NCBI RefSeq assembly: GCF_007830035.1
Contig: NZ_VLKN01000001.1
Coordinates: 124,001 to 188,000, forward strand
Source: Luteimonas cucumeris
GTDB taxonomy: Bacteria; Pseudomonadota; Gammaproteobacteria; Xanthomonadales; Xanthomonadaceae
Length of the DNA: 64,000 bases
Reading direction: 5' to 3'
Made by a program: the position numbers and the translations under genes. Shown in pieces: positions 28,165 through 35,523 of this stretch (positions are counted from its first letter, which is position 1; the number at the start of each line of letters is the position of its first letter). The notes beneath the pieces were generated by a model. The model was not told the DNA's origin. It saw nothing but the letters and a program-made list of their open reading frames with translations, and did not search any database.

Positions 28165-28749
28165 ATGGAAGCACTGGTCCGCACTCGTCCGCTTAGTTGC
28201 CTGCCGGGAGGCTTGTGCCTGGCCGCGATGCTGCTGGCCGGCTGCGCCACGCGTCCGCTGCAGGAGCCGGGCAATGCCGGCCAGGTGGCTTACCAGTGGA
28301 TCGAGCCTGAGGGCGGGGACAAGCTGCAGCTCGGCGTCGCGCAGCGTTTCGTGGCCGCCCTGCCCAATCCGGGCCGGCTGCTGCCGACCTATCCGCAGGC
28401 GTGGCTGGCCAGCCGGCTGGCACCGGTCTCGGTGTGCGCGGAGTTGTTCATCGATGCGCAGGGACGCGTGTACGAGAGCCATCCCCTGGTCCAGGGCGAC
28501 GCCTGTCCGGCACCGACCGCCGGATATGGCGCAGCGTTCGAACAGGCAGTGCTGGCGGCGGTGTCGCAGTGGCAGTTCATTCCCGCCTACGTCTGCGAGT
28601 TCCCGGCCGGCGTGACGCCGCAAAGCGCATGCCTGGGCGAAGGCGTGGTACGCAGGCCGCTGGCGATCCGGCAGGCATACCGCTTCGTGTTCCGGCAGAC
28701 GCCGCAGGGGCCCGTGGTCGATACGGCTGACGCGACCGTGGGGCGCTGA
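28165..28749 (+). CDS. lipoprotein with TonB C-terminal-like domain
   Basis: 194 residues from MEALVRTRPL. The signal sequence ends AAMLLAGCATRPL, a clear lipobox with the lipidated Cys at about residue 26. The segment VSVCAELFIDAQGRVYESHP, followed by FEQAVLAAVSQWQFIPA, resembles the C-terminal domain of TonB-type energy transducers, where the WxFxPA motif is typical. It lacks the Pro-rich spacer and membrane helix of true TonB proteins. A structural resemblance rather than an energy-transducing role is likely. Divergent from dnaG. Confidence 0.7.
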   Translation: MEALVRTRPLSCLPGGLCLAAMLLAGCATRPLQEPGNAGQVAYQWIEPEGGDKLQLGVAQRFVAALPNPGRLLPTYPQAWLASRLAPVSVCAELFIDAQGRVYESHPLVQGDACPAPTAGYGAAFEQAVLAAVSQWQFIPAYVCEFPAGVTPQSACLGEGVVRRPLAIRQAYRFVFRQTPQGPVVDTADATVGR

Positions 28750-28762
28750 TCGGCGACCGCTG

Positions 28763-29653
28763 CTAGCGCGGCGTCGAGTCCGGCACCGCGATCGGTGGAT
28801 CGGCGCGTTCGCGCAGGCGCTCGTCGATCACCGCGGTGATCAGCGCGCCGACGAAGAACACCACGGCGGCGTAGTACATCCACACCAGCAGGATCACCAG
28901 GGTGCCCATCGAGCCATAGGCGCTGCCCGGCGCGGCGCGACCGATGTACAGGCCGATCAGGTAGCGCCCGGCGATGAACAGCAGCGCGGTGATCACGCCG
29001 CCCAGCAACGCCTGGCGCCAGTGGACGCGACGGTCGGGCAGGTAGTGGTACAGCAGCGCGAAGCCCAGGGCATACACCGCCAGCGCAGTGGCGTTGCCCA
29101 GTGCCGGCAGCAGCGACGGCACGTTGGCGAAGAAGATTTCCAGCGCGGTGGTCAGTGTCATCGACACCAGCAGCAGGAAGCCGAGCGCGAACACCACGCC
29201 GAACGAGAACACGCGCTTGCGGATCCAGGCGGCGATCCCGGGCAGGCGCTTGGCGTCGGTGCGGAAGATCAGGTTCAGTGCCGCCTGCAGCCGCGCGAAC
29301 ACCGCCGTGGCGCCGATGAACAGCAGCAGCGTGCTCCACAAGCCGGCCAGCGAGCCGACATCGGGGCGGCGGGTGGCGTTGTCGATCACGGTGTCGGCGA
29401 CGGTTTCGGCGCCCTGTCCGGCGAGTGCGCCGACCTGGTCGATCAACGACTCCTGCGCGCTCGGATACAGTGATGCGGTCAGCCACAGCAGCAGCACCAG
29501 CAATGGCGCCAGCGACAGCAGTGCGTAGAACGACAGCGATGCGGCCTGGGTCAGCAGGTCGGTCTCGACGAAGCGTCGCGCCAGCGCCGCCGGCAGGGTT
29601 TCCTGCAGGCGTTGCACGTGGTGGCGGAGGTGTGCGGTCGTAGGGCGGCGCAT
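28763..29653 (-). CDS. YihY/virulence factor BrkB family membrane protein
   Basis: 296 residues from the ATG at 29653; a second in-frame ATG at 29710 would add 19 Arg-rich residues. Six predicted membrane helices. The family signature is DLLTQAASLSFYALLSLAPL near the N-terminus and LVWMYYAAVVFFVGALITAV near the C-terminus. Once called ribonuclease BN, the family is now considered of unknown function. It sits between the yqeY and TonB-like genes. Confidence 0.88.
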   Translation of the reverse strand: MRRPTTAHLRHHVQRLQETLPAALARRFVETDLLTQAASLSFYALLSLAPLLVLLLWLTASLYPSAQESLIDQVGALAGQGAETVADTVIDNATRRPDVGSLAGLWSTLLLFIGATAVFARLQAALNLIFRTDAKRLPGIAAWIRKRVFSFGVVFALGFLLLVSMTLTTALEIFFANVPSLLPALGNATALAVYALGFALLYHYLPDRRVHWRQALLGGVITALLFIAGRYLIGLYIGRAAPGSAYGSMGTLVILLVWMYYAAVVFFVGALITAVIDERLRERADPPIAVPDSTPR

Positions 29654-29704
29654 GCGACGGCATGATGGCCGAGGTGCGCTAAAAGAAAAGTGACGACGAC
29701 GTCT

Positions 29705-29786
29705 TGTCATCCCGAGCGTAGCGAGGGACCTGCTTCAAGTACCGTGCATACGACACTGCAGATCCCTCGCTATGTTCGGGATGACA
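29705..29786. repeat. dispersed palindromic element (CATCCCGA family), copy 1
   Basis: Left arm 29705-29733 (TGTCATCCCGAGCGTAGCGA, then GGGACCTGC) and right arm 29758-29786 are near-exact inverse copies, separated by 24 bases. A second full copy is at 32473-32552 and a half copy at 56823-56846. Confidence 0.8.
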
Positions 29787-29823
29787 GCGGCAGGCGATGT
29801 GCCCGTCCGGGCGAAGGTGCAAC

Positions 29824-30270
29824 TCAGCCGGCGAGTTTCTGCTTCACCAGTGCCGAGACCTGGCCCATGTCCGCCTGTCCGGCGAGCTTCGGCTTCAGCA
29901 CGGCCATCAGCTTGCCCATGTCGGCCGCGGTACTCGCGCCGGTGGCGGCGATGGCGGCATCGATCGCAGCGGCGATCGCCGCTTCGTCGAGCTTGGCCGG
30001 CAGATAGCGTTCGATCACCACGATCTCTGCACGCTCGACGGCGGCGAGGTCTACGCGGTTGGCGGCCTCGTACTGGGTCACCGAATCCTTGCGCTGCTTG
30101 ACCATCTTGTCGAGCACGCCGATCACGGCGGCGTCGTCCAGTTCGATGCGCTCGTCGACTTCACGTTGCTTGATGGCGGCGTTGACCAGCCGGATCACGC
30201 CCAGCGAGTGCTTGTCGCCGGACTTCATCGCGGCCTTCATGTCGTCGGTGAGGCGTTGCTTGAGGGACAT
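29824..30270 (-). CDS. GatB/YqeY domain-containing protein
   Basis: 148 residues from MSLKQRLTDDMKAAMKSGDK. All-helical protein with the YqeY signature (LGVIRLVNAAIKQREVDER; VIERYLPAKLDE). The fold is the tRNA-binding tail of GatB, but the free-standing form has no established role. It lies directly downstream of rpsU on the same strand, the usual arrangement in this group. The rpsU terminator lies between them. Confidence 0.92.
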   Translation of the reverse strand: MSLKQRLTDDMKAAMKSGDKHSLGVIRLVNAAIKQREVDERIELDDAAVIGVLDKMVKQRKDSVTQYEAANRVDLAAVERAEIVVIERYLPAKLDEAAIAAAIDAAIAATGASTAADMGKLMAVLKPKLAGQADMGQVSALVKQKLAG

Positions 30271-30295
30271 GGCGGGTCTCCGTTGTTGTGTCGGG

Positions 30296-30363
30296 CGGAG
30301 CTTGCTCCGCTGCTTCTGATGATCGGTGCGCGATTGCGGGGTGGGGCGGCGGAGCAAGCTCCG
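30296..30363. repeat. pair of inverted GGAGCTTGCTCC palindromes
   Basis: CGGAGCTTGCTCCG at 30296-30309 and CGGAGCAAGCTCCG at 30350-30363 are inverse copies, and each is itself almost palindromic. They sit in the yqeY-rpsU gap with no gene. Confidence 0.6.
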
Positions 30364-30382
30364 CGCGACAAAGCCAAAAACA

Positions 30383-30416
30383 CAAAAAGCCGGCGACGCT
30401 CGCGCGTGCCGGCTTT
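30383..30416 (-). terminator. rpsU terminator
   Basis: On the minus strand: AAAGCCGGC, a 13-base loop, GCCGGCTTTTTG. A clean stem with a T-run, 60 bases after the rpsU stop. Confidence 0.8.
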
Positions 30417-30475
30417 CGGGATGCTTCCCCAGCGCATCCGGCGACTGCCGGGCGCTTGGAAACGATCCGCGTGAC

Positions 30476-30691
30476 TCAGTACAGCCGCTGGCGCTTGGTG
30501 ACGTCGCGCGAGCTGCGGCGGGCCTGGCGCTTCACGGCGGCGGCGGCCTTGCGCTTGCGCTCCTGGGTCGGCTTCTCGTAGAACTCGCGCTTGCGGGTTT
30601 CGGCCAGCACGCCGGCCTTCTCGCAGGTGCGCTTGAAGCGGCGCAGGGCAAACTCGAAAGGCTCGTTTTCGCGGACTTTGACGCTGGGCAT
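30476..30691 (-). CDS. rpsU: 30S ribosomal protein S21
   Basis: 71 residues: [20 protein letters not shown], a central [12 protein letters not shown] region and a highly basic C-terminus ([14 protein letters not shown]). Length and sequence match S21, which binds the 3' end of 16S rRNA and helps initiation. Divergent from tsaD across 242 bases, as in most proteobacteria. Confidence 0.97.
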   Translation of the reverse strand: MPSVKVRENEPFEFALRRFKRTCEKAGVLAETRKREFYEKPTQERKRKAAAAVKRQARRSSRDVTKRQRLY

Positions 30692-30764
30692 AGGAATCTC
30701 TGAAATTTGGGATATCCAGCCCGAGGGCCGGCGGCCTTGCCGGGTTCCGCCCGGCGAGCCGCGT

Positions 30765-30794
30765 ATGATAAGGGCTCGGCGACGCCAGGCGCAA
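30765..30794 (-). promoter_or_regulatory. candidate rpsU promoter
   Basis: Minus-strand TTGCGC (30794-30789), 18-base spacer, TATCAT (30770-30765). This would give a leader of about 65 bases before the rpsU start. It is the only AT-rich hexamer in this G+C-rich gap. Confidence 0.4.
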
Positions 30795-30933
30795 CCTGTG
30801 CGGCGCCGGAGCCTTGTTTTCGCAGGTCGGAGCCCTGCCGCTAAGAACAGGGCGCCCGCCGCGCCAATCCTGCTGGAACCTGGCCGGTAACGTCCCAATC
30901 TCCACTCCCGAACCCCCCCGAATCCCTGCCCCA

Positions 30934-32022
30934 ATGAAAGTCCTCGGCATCGAAACCTCCTGCGACGAGACCGGCGTCGCCGTCTACGACACCGCCCTGT
31001 CCGGTGCCGCCGGGCTGCGCGCGCACGCCGTCTACAGCCAGATCGCGCTGCACGCCGAATATGGCGGCGTGGTGCCGGAACTGGCCAGCCGCGACCACGT
31101 CCGCAAGCTGCTGCCGCTGGTCCGCCAGACCCTGGCCGAGGCCGGACTGGGCGTTCGCGACATCGACGGGGTGGCCTATACGGCCGGGCCGGGCCTGGTC
31201 GGGGCGCTGCTGGTCGGCGCCGGCATGGCGCGTTCGCTGGCCTGGGCGCTGGACAAGCCGGCGATTGGCGTCCATCACATGGAAGGCCACCTGCTGGCGC
31301 CGCTGATGGAGGACGCCGATCCGATTCACGGCCGGCCCGAACCGCCGTTCGTGGCGCTGCTGGTATCCGGCGGGCATACCCAGCTGGTGGCCGTGGACGC
31401 GATCGGCCAGTACCAGCTGCTCGGCGAAACCCTGGACGATGCCGCCGGCGAGGCCTTCGACAAGACCGCCAAGCTGATGGGCCTGCCGTACCCGGGCGGA
31501 CCGCAGCTGGCCGCACTGGCCGAGACCGGAACCCCGGGCGCCTACAGGTTCTCGCGGCCGATGACCGACCGCCCCGGCCTGGACTTCAGCTTCAGCGGCC
31601 TGAAGACGCAGGTACTGCTGGCCTGGCGCGACAGCGACCAGAGCGAGCGCACCCGCGCCGACATCGCCCGCGGCTTCGAGGATGCGGTGGTCGACACGCT
31701 GGCGATCAAGTGCACGCGCGCGCTGGCCCTTCGACAGGCTCAGGATGAGCGGTGCAACACGCTGGTGGTCGCCGGCGGCGTCGGCGCCAACAAGCGCCTG
31801 CGCGCGAAACTTGCCGAGAATGCCGCGCAGCACGGTGGCCGCGTCTGCTTCCCGCGCCCGGCGTTGTGCACCGACAACGGCGCGATGATCGCGTTCGCCG
31901 GCGCGCTGCGACTGCAGGCCGGCCAGCACGACGACGCGCAGGTGCAGGTGACGCCGCGCTGGGACATGGCGACGCTAGCGCCCGTAGCCCGGGAATCGGG
32001 AATGGAGAATCGGGAATCGTAA
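30934..32022 (+). CDS. tsaD: tRNA N6-adenosine threonylcarbamoyltransferase
   Basis: 362 residues. Transfers threonylcarbamoyl to A37 of ANN-decoding tRNAs, with TsaB and TsaE. Begins [19 protein letters not shown]; the metal ligands His-x3-His are in [42 protein letters not shown] and [12 protein letters not shown] are all intact. Two oddities are visible. At about residues 265-273 the usual chain is interrupted by LRQAQDERC, encoded by a dispersed repeat (31727-31752). The last residues, [11 protein letters not shown], are encoded by the left arm of another repeat. Both keep the frame, so the gene is probably functional. Divergent from rpsU. Confidence 0.95.
   Translation: MKVLGIETSCDETGVAVYDTALSGAAGLRAHAVYSQIALHAEYGGVVPELASRDHVRKLLPLVRQTLAEAGLGVRDIDGVAYTAGPGLVGALLVGAGMARSLAWALDKPAIGVHHMEGHLLAPLMEDADPIHGRPEPPFVALLVSGGHTQLVAVDAIGQYQLLGETLDDAAGEAFDKTAKLMGLPYPGGPQLAALAETGTPGAYRFSRPMTDRPGLDFSFSGLKTQVLLAWRDSDQSERTRADIARGFEDAVVDTLAIKCTRALALRQAQDERCNTLVVAGGVGANKRLRAKLAENAAQHGGRVCFPRPALCTDNGAMIAFAGALRLQAGQHDDAQVQVTPRWDMATLAPVARESGMENRES
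31727..31752 (+). repeat. dispersed repeat fragment inside tsaD
   Basis: CCCTTCGACAGGCTCAGGAT followed by GAGCGG matches a well-known dispersed bacterial repeat. In its three readings this repeat yields [17 protein letters not shown] and, on the other strand, HPEPVEG/LSLSKG. Here it is in frame within a conserved coding gene. Confidence 0.75.
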
Positions 32023-32098
32023 AAGCTGCAAAGCCAGACGCGCTAAGCTCTGGCCGTTGCGATTCCCGACTCACGACTCCCGATTCCCTATTCCCGGC
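31989..32098. repeat. dispersed inverted-repeat element (GGGAATC heptamers), copy 2
   Basis: Left arm 31989-32019 repeats GGGAATCGGGAATGGAGAAT-type units. The right arm 32061-32098 carries the inverse (GATTCCCGACTC, CGATTCCCTATTCCC). Between them GCCAGA/TCTGGC makes an inner hairpin. The left arm encodes the tsaD C-terminus, and the right arm ends six bases before folB. Confidence 0.75.
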
Positions 32099-32103
32099 GC
32101 TCC

Positions 32104-32457
32104 ATGGACAAAGTCTTCATCGAAGGCCTCGAGATCGAGGCGCTGATCGGCATCTACGACTGGGAGCGGCGCATTCGCCAGCCGCTGCTGTTCGATGTCG
32201 AGATGGCGTTCGACAACCGCAGGCCGGCGGCCAGCGACGACATCGCCGATACGCTCAACTACAAGGCGGTCAGCAAGCGCCTGATCGAATACGTGTCGCA
32301 ATCCGACTTCGGTCTGGTGGAGACGTTGGCCGAACGTTGCGCGGAGATCGTGCTGCGGGAATTCGGCGTTGCCCATGTGCGGCTGAAGCTGAGCAAGCCC
32401 GGCGCGGTACGCGGCGCACGGGCGGTGGGCGTGATCATCGAGCGCAGCCGCGAATGA
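32104..32457 (+). CDS. folB: dihydroneopterin aldolase
   Basis: 117 residues, the normal length for the family. Converts dihydroneopterin to 6-hydroxymethyl-dihydropterin in folate synthesis. Conserved features: IEGLEIEALIGIYDWERR (first strand and loop), the catalytic Glu region DDIADTLNYKAVSKRL, and LAERCAEIVLREF. Next gene folK catalyses the following step. The start lies just beyond a repeat element, and no strong ribosome-binding site is visible. Confidence 0.95.
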   Translation: MDKVFIEGLEIEALIGIYDWERRIRQPLLFDVEMAFDNRRPAASDDIADTLNYKAVSKRLIEYVSQSDFGLVETLAERCAEIVLREFGVAHVRLKLSKPGAVRGARAVGVIIERSRE

Positions 32458-32472
32458 GAAGAGTGGCCGCAG

Positions 32473-32552
32473 TGTCATCCCGAATGCAGTGAGGGCCTGT
32501 TCTTGCTGCGGGCGATGGCAGAACAGCCGCCCCTCACTGCGTTCGGGATGAC
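32473..32552. repeat. dispersed palindromic element (CATCCCGA family), copy 2
   Basis: TCATCCCGAATGCAGTGAGGG (21-base arm, given as a motif) starts at 32475 and is mirrored at 32531-32551 with one mismatch. It fills the gap between folB and folK and could act as a transcript hairpin. Confidence 0.8.
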
Positions 32553-32569
32553 TGGAAAATAAAGCACGA

Positions 32570-33064
32570 ATGGACAAGGCCTACCTCAGTCTGGGAAGCA
32601 ACGTCGATCCCGAGCGCCACCTGCGCTCGGCCATCGCCGCGCTGCGTGACCGCTTCGGCGAGCTGGCGCTGTCGCCGGTGTACCGCACCGCCGCGGTCGG
32701 CTTCGATGGCGCCGATTTCCTCAATGCTGCCGCGATCATCGACAGCGACCTGGAACCGGACGCACTCGACGACTGGCTGCACGCGCTGGAGAACGCGCAT
32801 GGGCGCGACCGCAGCGGGCCACGCTTCGGCGATCGCACGCTGGACATCGACGTGGTCTTCTTCGGCGATCGCATCGTGCGCGGCGCCAAGGGCCTGCGCA
32901 TCCCGCGCCCGGAGTTGCGGCACGCGTTCGTATTGAAACCGCTGGCGGACATCGCGCCGGGTTTCGTCGATCCGGTCAGCGGCAGCACCCTGGCCGCGCT
33001 GTGGGCCGCGTCCCCGGAACGCGCGTCGCCGATGACGCCGGTCGTGGATTTCGACCTGGCCTGA
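32570..33064 (+). CDS. folK: 2-amino-4-hydroxy-6-hydroxymethyldihydropteridine diphosphokinase
   Basis: 164 residues. Adds pyrophosphate from ATP to the pterin made by FolB. Conserved: AYLSLGSNVDPERHL, VYRTAAVGF, the Mg-binding FGDRTLDIDVVFFGD and the end IPRPELRHAFVLKPL. Length matches single-domain HPPK. Same strand as folB and separated from it only by a repeat element. Confidence 0.95.
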   Translation: MDKAYLSLGSNVDPERHLRSAIAALRDRFGELALSPVYRTAAVGFDGADFLNAAAIIDSDLEPDALDDWLHALENAHGRDRSGPRFGDRTLDIDVVFFGDRIVRGAKGLRIPRPELRHAFVLKPLADIAPGFVDPVSGSTLAALWAASPERASPMTPVVDFDLA

Positions 33065-33210
33065 GCAGGGCGGTTGCGCCGAAAAGAAGCTGTCCGCATC
33101 GCTTGCGTTTGTCGGCGATGCGGGAAGCGGACGACACCCTGTCCAAAGTCGTGGTGCGTATCCGACGGGTGCGGGGCACAATCCAGGGCTTGCCTTGCCA
33201 GGAACATCCC

Positions 33211-34563
33211 ATGCAGCGTCGCGATTTCATCAGGTCCACCGTGGCGGTCGGCGCGCTTGCCGCCGCACCGTGGTTCAACGCGCTCGGCAAACCGCGTGAT
33301 CGCCTGCGCGTGGGGCTGATCGGCACCGGCATGCGCGGGCAGGTGCATCTGGATGAACTGCTGAAACGGCGCGATGTCGAAGTGGCCGCGATCTGCGACA
33401 TCGAGCAGTTCATGCTCGATGCCGCCTTGAAGCAGGTCGCCGCCGCCGGCAAGCCGAAGCCGCAGGTGTTCACTGGCAACGACCACGCCTGGCGCGAGAT
33501 GTATGCCAAGGCCGGGCTCGATGCGGTGATCATCGCAACGCCATGGGAATGGCATGCGGTGCAGGCGATCGAAGCGATGCAGGCCAGGATCGCGGTCGGC
33601 TGCGAAGTGGTAGCCGGCATCACCCTCGACGACCACTGGCAGGTGCTGCGCGCGCAGCAGCGGACCGGCACGCCTTACATGCTGCTGGAGAACGTCTGCT
33701 ACCGGCGCGACGTGCTGGCCGTGCTCAACATGGCGCGGCAGAACGTGTTCGGCGAACTGGTGCACCTGCAGGGCGGTTACGAGCATGACCTTCGCGCGGT
33801 CAAGTTCAACGCCGGCGTGCCGGGCCAGGCCTATGGCGGCGGTGTCGAATTCGGCGACAAGGGCTGGTCGGAAGCCAGGTGGCGCACGCCGCATTCGGTG
33901 CGGCGCAGCGGCGAGCTCTATCCCAGCCACGGCATCGGTCCGTGCGCGATGTGGGCCGACATCCATCGCGGCAACCGCTTCACCCGCCTGACCAGCTACG
34001 CCAGCAAGGCGCGTGGCCTGCACGACTACGTGGTCAGGAATGCCGGCGAATCGCATCCGAACGCGAAGGTGAAGTTCGCGCTCGGCGATGTCGTCACCAC
34101 GCAGATCGCCTGCGAGAACGGCGAGACCATCCTGCTGACCCACGACACCTCGCTGCCGCGTCCGTACTCGCTCGGCTTCCGCGTGCAGGGTACCCGCGGG
34201 CTGTGGATGGACCTCAACCAATCTATCTACATCGAAGGCAAGAGCCCCGAATCGCACCAGTGGGAGCCTGCGCAGGCCTGGTTGGACAAGTACGACCACC
34301 CGTTGTGGCAGAAGCATGCCGCGCAGGCCGAAGGTGCCGGCCACGGCGGCATGGATTTCTTCGTCATCCACGCCTTCATCGAGGCGCTGAAGGCTGCTGC
34401 GCCGATGCCGATCGACATCTACGACGCAGTGGCATGGAGTGCGATCACGCCGCTGTCGGAGCAGTCGATCGCCAACGAGAACCGGACGCTGGAATTCCCG
34501 GATTTCACCGAGGGCAAGTGGAAGGATCGCAAGCGGGTGTTCGCGCTGGATGGCAACTTCTGA
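33211..34563 (+). CDS. Gfo/Idh/MocA family oxidoreductase, GH109-like, Tat-type signal
   Basis: 450 residues from MQRRDFIRSTVAVGALAAAP, which reads as a twin-arginine signal. A Rossmann fold with VGLIGTGMRGQVHLDEL and the DIEQF acidic residue binds NAD. The C-terminal half contains GGHGGMDFFVIHAFIEAL and YDAVAWSAITPLSEQS, features I associate with GH109 enzymes. GH109 enzymes hydrolyse alpha-GalNAc by an NAD-dependent redox mechanism. The substrate is not certain. It does not share a pathway with the folate genes beside it, but it lies only a few kb from the GlcNAc locus. Confidence 0.75.
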   Translation: MQRRDFIRSTVAVGALAAAPWFNALGKPRDRLRVGLIGTGMRGQVHLDELLKRRDVEVAAICDIEQFMLDAALKQVAAAGKPKPQVFTGNDHAWREMYAKAGLDAVIIATPWEWHAVQAIEAMQARIAVGCEVVAGITLDDHWQVLRAQQRTGTPYMLLENVCYRRDVLAVLNMARQNVFGELVHLQGGYEHDLRAVKFNAGVPGQAYGGGVEFGDKGWSEARWRTPHSVRRSGELYPSHGIGPCAMWADIHRGNRFTRLTSYASKARGLHDYVVRNAGESHPNAKVKFALGDVVTTQIACENGETILLTHDTSLPRPYSLGFRVQGTRGLWMDLNQSIYIEGKSPESHQWEPAQAWLDKYDHPLWQKHAAQAEGAGHGGMDFFVIHAFIEALKAAAPMPIDIYDAVAWSAITPLSEQSIANENRTLEFPDFTEGKWKDRKRVFALDGNF

Positions 34564-34572
34564 GGCCCCTTT

Positions 34573-34598
34573 GCTGGGTTGATGGAGCCAACCCAGCC
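34573..34598. terminator. hairpin between convergent genes
   Basis: GCTGGGTT, GATGGAGCC loop, AACCCAGC. A perfect 8-bp stem between the GH109-like gene and the SDR gene, with no T-run. Possibly another dispersed palindrome. Confidence 0.45.
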
Positions 34599-34613
34599 TA
34601 CGTCGATCAAACA

Positions 34614-35357
34614 TCACCCTTCGAGCAGGCGCCCGCCATCGACGCGCAGGATCTGCCCGGTCGTGTAGGTCGCATCCTGCAGCAGCCAGCGCACCGCCTC
34701 GGCGATCTCCCGCGCGGTACCGGTGCGGGCCAGTGGCGTGCGCGCCAGCAGCACCTCCTGTTTGCGGTCGTCGCTGGTGTCGTTTTCCGGCCACAGGATC
34801 GCGCCGGGTGCGACCGCATTGACGCGCACCTGCGGCGCAAGTTCCAGCGCCAGCGATTGCGTGGCCATCGCCAGCGCGGCCTTGGCCATGCAGTACACGG
34901 CGTGGTCGCGCAGCGGCCGCTGTGCGTAGATGTCGACCAGATTGACGATCGCGCCGCGCGTGGCTTTCAGATGCGGAGCCGCGGCCTGCGCCAGGAAAAA
35001 CGGCGCGCGCGCATTGCTGGCGAAAAGCGCGTCCCAATGCGCTGGCGTGGCCGTGCCCAGCGGCGTCGGCATGAAGCTGGAGGCGTTGTTGACCAAGGCA
35101 TCGAGCCGGCCGAAGCGACCGACGGTTTGGGCGACCAGTTCCGGCAGGCGATCGAATTCGGCCAGGTCGGCCTGCAGCAGCAGCGTGCTGCCCGCGCGTG
35201 CCGTTTCCAGTTCCGTCGCCAGCGCCTGCGCGTCGGCGGCGGCGTTGCGGTAGTGCAGGGCGATGTCGTAGCCGGCAGCGTGCAGGTGGCGGGCGATATC
35301 GGCACCGATGCGCCGGGCGGCGCCGGTGACCAGGGCAATGGGGCGTGCGGATTCCAT
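34614..35357 (-). CDS. pteridine reductase (short-chain dehydrogenase family)
   Basis: 247 residues from MESARPIALVTG. The cofactor loop reads TGAARRIG, the TGxxxRxG form that separates pteridine reductases from ordinary FabG-like SDRs. NNASSF and the catalytic Tyr-Lys in VYCMAKAAL are present. The C-terminal YTTGQILRVDGG matches the SDR end. It would reduce dihydro- or oxidised pterins/folates with NADPH. The nearby folB and folK genes support this. Longer in-frame starts were rejected because they run antisense to the MidA gene. Confidence 0.85.
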   Translation of the reverse strand: MESARPIALVTGAARRIGADIARHLHAAGYDIALHYRNAAADAQALATELETARAGSTLLLQADLAEFDRLPELVAQTVGRFGRLDALVNNASSFMPTPLGTATPAHWDALFASNARAPFFLAQAAAPHLKATRGAIVNLVDIYAQRPLRDHAVYCMAKAALAMATQSLALELAPQVRVNAVAPGAILWPENDTSDDRKQEVLLARTPLARTGTAREIAEAVRWLLQDATYTTGQILRVDGGRLLEG

Positions 35358-35523
35358 GGCGTGTTCGTGTCCGGGTTGCGGACACCATACCGCCATCGCC
35401 GAGCCATCGCAGGGCCTGGTGGAAGCGGCCCAAGCCACTAGCGGCTGATGTTGCATCCGGCGTGTGCCGCCACGGTGTTCCCCGGATTCCGTAATAAGCT
35501 GTTGCGATCGAACTGGATCAAAC

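Noticed and set aside
30934-32022. tsaD as a pseudogene
   Set aside because: Both repeat insertions keep the frame, and all catalytic and metal-binding motifs are intact.
32581-35433. 950-codon minus-strand frame over folK and the GH109-like gene
   Set aside because: Antisense to two genes with strong motifs; no recognisable domain.
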